Under the pieces are notes generated by a model. It saw nothing but the letters and a program-made list of their open reading frames with translations, was not told the DNA's origin and did no database searches. Source: Globobulimina sp. (taxonomy: Eukaryota; Foraminifera; Rotaliida). From it: a stretch of DNA of 5,783 nucleotides. Shown here piece by piece: positions 1 to 5,783 of this stretch. Each line of letters starts with the position of its first letter. Position 1 is the stretch's first letter. Both the position numbers and the translations under genes were made by a program. Location of the stretch: assembly GCA_003354225.1 (NCBI GenBank), contig PIVH01000442.1:1-5783 (forward strand), given 5' to 3'.

Positions 1-392
1 GATATGGAATGGATGTGAATTGAACATATTTTAGTAAATAATGATTTTGTTTTTTTTAATTCTGAATCTGAGACTATTAATATGGTGAATGTGGCTGAGA
101 TATTATCCTCATCTGAATCATGAGTCATATTTTTGTTGTTATTTGTAGGTGATTTATATTGTGAGTTATATGCATTTGGATGTTGGATCGTAACTTGTTT
201 ATATCCGGTAATACAATGGGTAATGAATAATTTGTTGTTGTGTTGATTGACAAATTTAGATAATATTTTTTTAGAGTTTGCAATTTGAATTTTAAAATGG
301 TTTGTTATCCATTTGTAGGAAATTATTTTATGTTCATCAAATATTAAATGTTCCAATGAATTCAAAATCGATTGTTCCGATTCCGACGACAT
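1..392 (-). CDS. POLD3: DNA polymerase delta subunit 3 (POLD3/Cdc27 type), N-terminal part, cut by window edge
   Basis: An open frame of 130 codons runs from an ATG at 392-390 off the left edge with no stop. POLD3 is the accessory (p66) subunit of replicative DNA polymerase delta in the nucleus. Its N-terminal winged-helix-like domain binds POLD2, and a PCNA-binding motif lies at the far C-terminus, which is not in this window. The match rests on a collinear pattern: DEHKIISYKW (19-28), a helix with IANSKKILSKFV (37-48), a strand LFITHCITGY (55-64), then ATFTILIV (100-107) and a segment ending CSIHIHSI (123-130). These correspond in order to the conserved KIVTYKW, helix, YLVSG and SIHVYSI blocks of animal POLD3. 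The start lies about as far before the first block as in vertebrates and has G at -3. A polar Asn/Ser/Asp stretch (residues 71-99) enlarges the loop between two strands. The identification is from remembered family motifs, not a search. No intron is needed in the visible part. Confidence 0.85.
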   Translation of the reverse strand, partial: MSSESEQSILNSLEHLIFDEHKIISYKWITNHFKIQIANSKKILSKFVNQHNNKLFITHCITGYKQVTIQHPNAYNSQYKSPTNNNKNMTHDSDEDNISATFTILIVSDSELKKTKSLFTKICSIHIHSI

Positions 393-442
393 TACGTTTA
401 CAAGAAACAAAGTGAAAACTTGAGCAAAAACAATCACATCAA
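393..442. promoter_or_regulatory. Divergent intergenic gap, putative bidirectional promoter
   Basis: Only 50 bases separate the POLD3 start codon (minus strand) from the proposed fucosyltransferase ATG at 443 (plus strand). No TATA box is visible. The stretch is A-rich on the plus strand. With so little room, the two 5' untranslated regions must be very short or extend into the opposite gene. The promoter role is inferred from layout alone; no specific factor site is claimed. Confidence 0.5.
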
Positions 443-2363
443 ATGTGTTCATTCACTAAAATCACCACGTCCACTTGGAGTTAATTTATTATATTTCTAT
501 TCCCAGACATCTAATAACTATCAAACAATAAGACAGAAAAGGTAATAACATGTCTGCTGATATCAGCAATATATTTGCAAATATTTCTAGCAATCATAGC
601 ACATAAACAATCACCGTCGAACACACATATAAATACCAATCACTTTCAAATAATAAACATCCACCAAATGCATACTGAAACAGATCCTTTCGACCAAATT
701 TATGCTCCAAAACAACAACTTGTTGACCAAATTGCAAACAGTACAGAACGAACGCGAGATATTTCCCATCAGAGTCGACATGAAAGAAATGAAAGAATCA
801 GAAACCAGCGTCGTAAATATCTCCCTGAAAGTGACGGACTTAATGATGAAATCAACATAGATCCACACAAACAATTTCTTGGTGAATATACATTGCGATC
901 AAAAGAGTTGAGACGTAACAGAACGCGCTTCAGACATCGTCGAATAAATCCTTATCATAATCATAATCATACAGCAGCTTCGAAGGAAGATTTGATAGGT
1001 TTTGAGAAAGCAAACTTAAAACCATATATGGAACATGGCGGATGGATGGATATCAATAAAATATCAAAGGATAGTTTCATTTATAAACACCGTACAAAGC
1101 ACATAAATATCACAGATATGTTGAATAGCAATGATACGGTGAATGTTATGGAAAAATACAATTTCAGGTATTCATAAATGCAAAAACATATGTTTTTCAA
1201 TTCTCAAAAATCAAAGTCAGCATTTTTGCGTTTGTCCCATGTTAAGCAATGATAATATTCGAAATGATAAATGGAATGAAGCAGATATTAATAAATTAAT
1301 GGAGGATAAAAATAAGTTGTTTGAACAATATGGAATTGTACCATATGAATCTAAAATGAATTATGATTTACAATTGGTGGAATATGATATATTTTCGTGG
1401 ATTATCAATCATCAGCACCCAATAGAATGCCCGCGGACATATTTTGAGATTGGTATATTGAATGAATGTGGGTTTGGCTGTAAATTGGATGATTATATAT
1501 TGATTTGTGCGAAATTCGCACTGTTTACAGGATATATTTTTGAATTTCGAGATTGGGGCAATAGTAAGGATACTTTGCATGAATATGGTGCATGGAATGA
1601 ATATTTTAGGCCAGTTTCCAATGTATTGAGTGTGTGTAATAAACAAGAATTGGATATATTGAGGCAAGGAATGTATCGAGAAAGACCAAATAAGATTGGT
1701 TTTTGGGTTCCAGAACAGTTTGAAGAAAGAATTGAAGCTTTACATAATGACGCTGTGCTTTATTTTAATGGCATTCTTGACAGATATTTATTGCGTTTAA
1801 ATAAGAAATATATTAAACAATATAATGCGATTAAGACTGGTTTTAGTTACAAACACCCATTGATAGGATGTCACGTTCGGAGAACAGACAAAATTATGGA
1901 AAGTAATGTGTATGAATGGAATAATTATATTGATTTAGTTGAATATTTGTTGAGATATAATGATATAAGTTATGAGACAGAGAATGGGGTGGAATTAGCT
2001 TTGTTTTTAGCCACTGACGACAAGAATATTGTGAAGACTGCAATGAGTGATGATTTTAGTAATGGATTGAAATTTAGTTTGTTGTATAATAAATATTCAA
2101 TTTATATTGGCAATATGAGTGAAGAAATTGTGTTAAAACAAAGGAGAACAGATAATGCATTGAGATCTATTGTTTTTGATGTGTTGCTCTTGTCAGAATG
2201 TGATTTATTTGTTGGCCAAGATGGCTCAAGAGTTAGTAGATTGGTCTTGGAACTGATTGCAATGCGATTGCCAGATTATAAGCAAAGACTCATATCGATT
2301 GATGCTGTTAATAACAATAGACTTGATTTTCCATATTGGATCTCTGATAACTGGTTGCATTGA
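443..2363 (+). CDS. FUT8-like: FUT8-like GT23 alpha-1,6-fucosyltransferase, type II membrane protein, spliced from three exons
   Basis: Proposed exons are 443-479, 537-1167 and 1217-2363, giving 604 residues. GT23 enzymes transfer fucose from GDP-fucose to the N-glycan core in the Golgi. In model numbering: a 14-residue cytosolic tail ending in KK, a hydrophobic anchor (15-34), and a basic, low-complexity luminal stem (35 to about 300) with several N-glycosylation sequons (NST 80, NRT 140, NHT 156, NIT 203). The GT23 domain follows, with CGFGCKL (307-313), FRPVS (353-357), the GDP-fucose motif HVRRTDK (442-448), LATDD (487-491), a conserved Asp at 544 and GSRVSR (559-564). These match FUT8 blocks in order. 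The protein stops just after the catalytic domain, so the C-terminal SH3 domain of FUT8 (575 residues in human) is absent, and the stem shows no clear coiled coil. It is divergent enough to be a paralogue with another acceptor. GT23 membership is secure; exon 1 is the least certain part. Confidence 0.82.
480..536 (+). other. Proposed intron 1 of the fucosyltransferase gene (57 bases)
   Basis: The anchor-coding frame is open only from 518 (TAA at 512 and 515) and has no ATG before 668, so its start codon must come from an upstream exon. The only ATG between 393 and 541 is at 443. Among GT donors and AG acceptors nearby, 480 (GTTAAT) with 536 (AAGACAG) is the only pair that joins that ATG to the anchor frame without a stop. 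A branch-like CTAATAAC lies at 511-518. The acceptor lacks a pyrimidine tract, and a better-looking acceptor (TTCTATTCCCAG, ending 506) lies inside the intron but leads straight into the two TAA stops. Confidence 0.5.
1168..1216 (+). other. Proposed intron 2 of the fucosyltransferase gene (49 bases)
   Basis: The stem frame ends at TAA 1175-1177, while the GT23 domain continues in another frame, so a jump is required. CAG|GTATTC at 1168 is a good donor. Splicing to AAAG at 1216 gives 49 bases, restores the frame through a Ser codon (AG+T), and has a U-rich stretch near 1191-1204. The TCAG at 1220 cannot pair with this donor (wrong phase), but would pair in phase with GTGAAT at 1139 or GTTATG at 1145. 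The existence of an intron is more certain than its exact ends. Confidence 0.65.
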
Positions 2364-2401
2364 CATTTTAAGACTAAGATTGAAAACAGCTCAAAAAACT
2401 C

Positions 2402-2407
2402 TTTAAT
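2402..2407 (-). terminator. Candidate poly(A) signal ATTAAA of the ABC transporter gene
   Basis: On the minus strand ATTAAA, the commonest variant of the poly(A) signal, lies about 34 bases after the transporter stop. Cleavage shortly beyond would still lie in the 3' untranslated region of the convergent fucosyltransferase gene or just at its stop. In AT-rich DNA such a hexamer can arise by chance. Confidence 0.45.
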
Positions 2408-2426
2408 ATTATCTACAAACTATACA

Positions 2427-2432
2427 AATAAA
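2427..2432 (+). terminator. Poly(A) signal AATAAA of the fucosyltransferase gene
   Basis: A canonical AATAAA lies 64 bases after the TGA stop. Cleavage 10-30 bases further would fall at about 2442-2462, inside the antisense of the last codons of the transporter gene. It is the only canonical AATAAA I see on the plus strand between the two stop codons. Confidence 0.65.
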
Positions 2433-2440
2433 AATACAAA

Positions 2441-5400
2441 TTAAAGATTGTTTCTTGTGTATTCTTGATACATTTTAGCCAAAATAGCATTTGCGTCATT
2501 ACTTGGATCTTTACATAATAATTTTTCAGGTTCATCATATTCGACAATTTCACCATCTCTTAAACTGATGATATAATCATAATTAATGATGGTATTCAAT
2601 CTATGTGCAATGCATAATATTGTCGTATTTTTAAATTCATGGCTTAACACATTCTGAATATATTCATCTGTTTTATTATCCACATTGCTCGTTGCTTCAT
2701 CAATTAATAAGATTGTATTCGACTTTGTGCATTTCAGCAATGCTCTCCCTAAACATAATAATTGTGATTCGCCATAAGAGAAATCAATGTCATTCGATGA
2801 CGACAACACTGTCTCAATGCCATCCGATAAACTAACTATCTTTGAATATAAATTGACATCTTTTAAAATGTCGATTATTTTATCATCCTCATATTCATCA
2901 AATGGATCCAGATTATACCGAATTGATTCTTTAAATATTATTGGATTTTGCGGTATCACACTGTATATATTTCGCAATTTATACAGATCCATCGAGTTTA
3001 TGTCAATGCCATCGATGAATATTCCTCCTTTCTCCAATTCTAACAATCTGAACAAGCATTTAAATAACGACGATTTGCCACTTCCCGTTCGGCCAATAAT
3101 ACCAACTTTGCTGCCTGCCTTTATTGACAAATTAATATCTTTCAACACATATTGCAGATTGTTATTATATTTTGCATACACATTTCGTATTTCAATTGAA
3201 CCATTTTCAGGAAACATAATTGGTACTTGCACTGTGGTGACATTTGCTTCTTTCTTTAAGTTGCCATATTCGATAATCCTCTCAGTTGCTACCATGTAAA
3301 TAAATGTGTCCGTGGTCCTTTTAAGAAATGTAGGGAATAATAATTGGAATGTAAATAGAGACATAATGGCCAACGCAGTCAATAGTGGCGATTCCACCGC
3401 TTTATCCATCATCGCAATCGTAGTAACCACCAGCGGTAAGCCACCTAATTTTGTCCAAAAATACACATTGCGCCGTACAACAGACATAGTGTATTGCGGT
3501 TTGATCGTATCGTCAATCATTGTATATATTTGCTCGACAATCCAAGACTGTTTATTTAAACAGCGAATGACATGAATTCCTAAGAAGATTTGTGCGATGT
3601 GGTCGTATAAAAAAGATCGATTAATTGATTCTATTCTATGCAATGATAATGATATTCGTAAGTTGATTGGAAATATAATGACGCACGAAACTATCAATAG
3701 TAATAATAATGGGATATATAACCAGATATTATATAGAAAGGGCAAGAAAACTAAAATGGAAACGCTTCCCAAATACCATAACATATACGCGGCACTCTCA
3801 TTTAATGTATCATCCATAACATAGGTGTCTTTGGAGAAGCGATTCAATATTCTTCCGCTCGTATTCTGCTCGAAAAATTGCCGTGGTTGATAGATCACAG
3901 CATGCAACATATTGTTATGTAATATTTTACTCGCATTCAACATCGTTGTTGTAATATATCGCTGTCTTACATAACTTAACAAGATGGGCATCATTGAAAC
4001 GCCGACTACCAAATAAATATCAATACCGTTTTCATCAAACCATCGACCAACCAAATATTGAGAATATAATAATATCAAATCCGTGGACACAAACAAAACG
4101 ATTAAGAAAGACATCTGTGTCAATTTACAAAATTTATTATTAAATATTTCCAATGCATATGGCAATGCAAATAATTCCAAAAATGTGTCAAAAGTTGGTA
4201 TTCCAGTTTGAGCGCGTTCCTCTTGTACAATGCTGTAATAATTGTCAGTGAGTAATGGCTGACAATCGTCGATATCTGAACCACTTTTACAATCATCGTT
4301 ATTGTCATCAATGTTTATTAATAATTTATTTTCTTTCTCAGCGCAGTTATGGTTGTAGTTATAGTTATATTCATTGTCTATCTGTACATCTCTATAATGA
4401 TCAAATTGTACCTGTTGAGCCAGCATTTGCTGGTAATTGCCTTGGTGAATAATTGTACCGTTATCTAAAATAATGATATGATTTACTTTTGGTGCAAATT
4501 GTAATTGATGTGTCACCAAAATAGTTAGTTTATTTTTGAGTAAACCGCTTTTTGAGTCTAATAAGTTATCAAATATATGATTGGCAACAACTGCATCAAC
4601 AGCAGAGAGTGGGTCGTCTAATAATAAAATATCTTTGTCTGCGTACACACAGCGAGCTAAATTCAATCTGGTTTTCTGTCCGCCGCTGAGGTTAATACCT
4701 TTGTCGCCAATCATCGTTAAATCACCGTTTGGAAATATGTTAAGATCATTGACTAAGCCGCACGAATAAATTACTTTATTATACCAATTTTGATCATACT
4801 CGTTTCCGAATAATATGTTAAATCGTATGGTATTGGAAAATATAAATGATTGTTGAGGGCAGTATGATAATGAACCATTAACATTTAATGTGCCTTTGAG
4901 CAAATTTAATTCATTCATGATGCCATCCAAAAGAGCAGTTTTACCACTTCCTATTTTACCCGCTATTAATATTAAATTTGGTGCGTCAAAATGCATACAA
5001 ATGTTTTTTAACACATTGCCATTGCCGATATCATCGCGTTTCCAGTTAAAATATGCATTTAATATGGTTATGCTTACACTGCTGACAGCATTCAGGTCAT
5101 TGCCTTTATTTTTTTTAAATTCTTTTGCATTTAGGAATGTGATAATTCTTTGTTGACTTTTGCCAAATTCGGATATTGCTCTGCCAGCATGAAGTGAACT
5201 GTTTGTTGAGCCCAACAAAAAAAGGGCACAAAATCCCAACAATGGAAATATTTCTGCGGCACCAACATGGCTAAAATCACCATTCTCAGCCGCCGTAAAA
5301 TAAAATATGAACAAAATCATTATTCCAAGCAAAGGTGATATGGAATACATAATTGTTGCAACGATGGAATACGTTGCCTTCGATTTCTTATATGATTTTA

Positions 5401-5783
5401 TTTCCTTTTTTCGCACTTTTTTAATCATCTCATAAAATATTGACTCGTAAACAAACATTTTTGTCACCAACCAGCCTTTGAGCATATCATTAATTAATTT
5501 TAATCTTTTATCAGTTAACAGCGACACGTCCTTTCTTAATGCACCCATTTGAAGACCAAAATATACGGCGGGGATAATTATGACAATAATCAAAGAAATG
5601 AGAATCATAAAACGAAGATTGGAGGAGATGTAGCAATACCATAATAAGAAAACTATTGTACAAATAAAATAAATTGGCGTGATGGCTGTGGCATAATCAA
5701 ATAATTGTTCTATTTTTGTGATATCCGAGGAGATCAAATTAATAATATTGCCAATATCATGCTGACTGGGATTAATATGCAAT
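2441..5783 (-). CDS. ABCC4-like: ABCC4/MRP4-type ATP-binding cassette exporter, all but the N-terminus, cut by window edge
   Basis: One frame of 1113 codons runs in from the right edge to TAA at 2443-2441. The first codon seen (5782) is TTG for Leu, an internal residue, not a start. Counting from it: four membrane segments of TMD1 (about 31-51, 56-78, 137-162, 176-193), then NBD1 with Walker A GKIGSGKT (275-282), Q310/Q311, LSGGQ (365-369), Walker B ILLLDD (385-390), SAVD and H425. A polar linker (463-525) follows, then six segments of TMD2 (about 555-820) containing SGRILNRFSKD (642-652), and NBD2 with GRTGSGKS (897-904), Q945, FSYGE (1001-1005), Walker B with D1028 and catalytic E1029, and H1060. 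Blocks such as ERIIEY, LNLDPF-type NLDPFDEYED and IAHRLNTII are typical of ABCC4, which exports organic anions, conjugates and cyclic nucleotides. Adding about 200 missing residues gives about 1,310, close to human ABCC4 (1,325). ABCC membership is near certain; the ABCC4 branch is likely; the substrate is unknown. Confidence 0.95.
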   Translation of the reverse strand, partial: LHINPSQHDIGNIINLISSDITKIEQLFDYATAITPIYFICTIVFLLWYCYISSNLRFMILISLIIVIIIPAVYFGLQMGALRKDVSLLTDKRLKLINDMLKGWLVTKMFVYESIFYEMIKKVRKKEIKSYKKSKATYSIVATIMYSISPLLGIMILFIFYFTAAENGDFSHVGAAEIFPLLGFCALFLLGSTNSSLHAGRAISEFGKSQQRIITFLNAKEFKKNKGNDLNAVSSVSITILNAYFNWKRDDIGNGNVLKNICMHFDAPNLILIAGKIGSGKTALLDGIMNELNLLKGTLNVNGSLSYCPQQSFIFSNTIRFNILFGNEYDQNWYNKVIYSCGLVNDLNIFPNGDLTMIGDKGINLSGGQKTRLNLARCVYADKDILLLDDPLSAVDAVVANHIFDNLLDSKSGLLKNKLTILVTHQLQFAPKVNHIIILDNGTIIHQGNYQQMLAQQVQFDHYRDVQIDNEYNYNYNHNCAEKENKLLINIDDNNDDCKSGSDIDDCQPLLTDNYYSIVQEERAQTGIPTFDTFLELFALPYALEIFNNKFCKLTQMSFLIVLFVSTDLILLYSQYLVGRWFDENGIDIYLVVGVSMMPILLSYVRQRYITTTMLNASKILHNNMLHAVIYQPRQFFEQNTSGRILNRFSKDTYVMDDTLNESAAYMLWYLGSVSILVFLPFLYNIWLYIPLLLLLIVSCVIIFPINLRISLSLHRIESINRSFLYDHIAQIFLGIHVIRCLNKQSWIVEQIYTMIDDTIKPQYTMSVVRRNVYFWTKLGGLPLVVTTIAMMDKAVESPLLTALAIMSLFTFQLLFPTFLKRTTDTFIYMVATERIIEYGNLKKEANVTTVQVPIMFPENGSIEIRNVYAKYNNNLQYVLKDINLSIKAGSKVGIIGRTGSGKSSLFKCLFRLLELEKGGIFIDGIDINSMDLYKLRNIYSVIPQNPIIFKESIRYNLDPFDEYEDDKIIDILKDVNLYSKIVSLSDGIETVLSSSNDIDFSYGESQLLCLGRALLKCTKSNTILLIDEATSNVDNKTDEYIQNVLSHEFKNTTILCIAHRLNTIINYDYIISLRDGEIVEYDEPEKLLCKDPSNDANAILAKMYQEYTRNNL
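4346..4369 (-). repeat. Four hexamer repeats coding Tyr-Asn/His-Asn in the transporter linker
   Basis: On the plus strand four tandem units GTTATG, GTTGTA, GTTATA, GTTATA occupy this stretch. Read on the minus strand they give YNYNYNHN (residues 472-479) in the linker between NBD1 and TMD2. The hexamer keeps the frame when copy number changes, so length variation between individuals would be tolerated. Confidence 0.8.

Larger units (their letters stand above)
2364..2440. other. Convergent 3' intergenic region, 77 bases
   Basis: This is all the space between the stop codons of the fucosyltransferase and transporter genes. It is A-rich on the plus strand, contains one poly(A) signal for each strand, and shows no open frame, RNA gene or repeat. 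Confidence 0.75.

Noticed and set aside
93-192. A 100-base intron in POLD3 removing the polar insertion
   Set aside because: A GTTACG donor and TCTCAG acceptor exist, but 100 bases would break the frame of the conserved block that follows, while the unspliced frame is open throughout.
542-590. A good-looking 49-base intron (AAG|GTAATA to TTTCTAG) over the membrane anchor
   Set aside because: Removing it leads directly to an in-frame TAG (596-598) two codons later and deletes the hydrophobic anchor. At most it is an unproductive or mis-spliced form.
550-606. ATG at 550 as the fucosyltransferase start
   Set aside because: Its frame ends at a TAA after 18 codons and is not the frame of the anchor or stem. 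It would only work if the sequence had a base error here.
575-670. Starting the fucosyltransferase at TTG 575 or ATG 668
   Set aside because: The first is not a normal eukaryotic start and cuts the hydrophobic segment in half. The second removes the anchor altogether, which does not fit a Golgi GT23 enzyme.
611-874. Antisense open frame within the fucosyltransferase stem
   Set aside because: It lies wholly opposite a supported coding exon and has no recognisable motif.
2787-3575. Plus-strand open frames opposite the NBD2 and TMD2 region of the transporter
   Set aside because: They mirror a strongly conserved ABC coding sequence on the other strand and show no domain of their own. The same applies to the shorter ones at 3597-5156.
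1-5783. Mobile element, CRISPR array, tRNA or rRNA, or viral cassette
   Set aside because: No terminal repeats, transposase or integrase motifs, spaced repeats, tRNA-like folds or viral genes were seen. Nearly all bases are explained by three ordinary eukaryotic genes.

Overview
The window is nuclear DNA of a eukaryote. It holds parts or all of three protein genes packed almost end to end. All three are recognisable from the sequence: a POLD3-type DNA polymerase delta subunit (minus strand, cut by the left edge), a FUT8-like GT23 fucosyltransferase (plus strand, probably complete, with two very short introns), and an ABCC4/MRP4-type ABC transporter (minus strand, cut by the right edge). The DNA is AT-rich, the standard code fits all three genes, introns are about 50 bases, and loops and linkers are rich in Asn, Asp and His. 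An ABCC4-type exporter and a GT23 enzyme together suggest an animal with a compact AT-rich genome. An astigmatid mite is my best guess, but this is an inference and not proven by the window.

Layout: 1-392 (minus) is the first 130 codons of POLD3. 393-442 is a 50-base gap between two divergent start codons, which must hold most of a shared promoter. 443-2363 (plus) is the fucosyltransferase in three proposed exons. Its membrane anchor lies upstream of the first in-frame ATG of the large exon, and only one splice pairing links it to an ATG. 2364-2440 is a 77-base convergent 3' region with a poly(A) signal on each strand. 2441-5783 (minus) is 3.3 kb of uninterrupted ABC transporter coding sequence, lacking only about the first 200 residues.

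The three products do not form one pathway: replication in the nucleus, glycan fucosylation in the Golgi, and export across a membrane. What links them is compact arrangement: a head-to-head pair with a 50-base gap, followed by a tail-to-tail pair with apparently overlapping transcript ends. The points most worth a second look are the overlooked POLD3 fragment at the edge, the gene model of the fucosyltransferase, its missing SH3 domain and altered active-site spacing, and the asymmetric ATP sites of the transporter.
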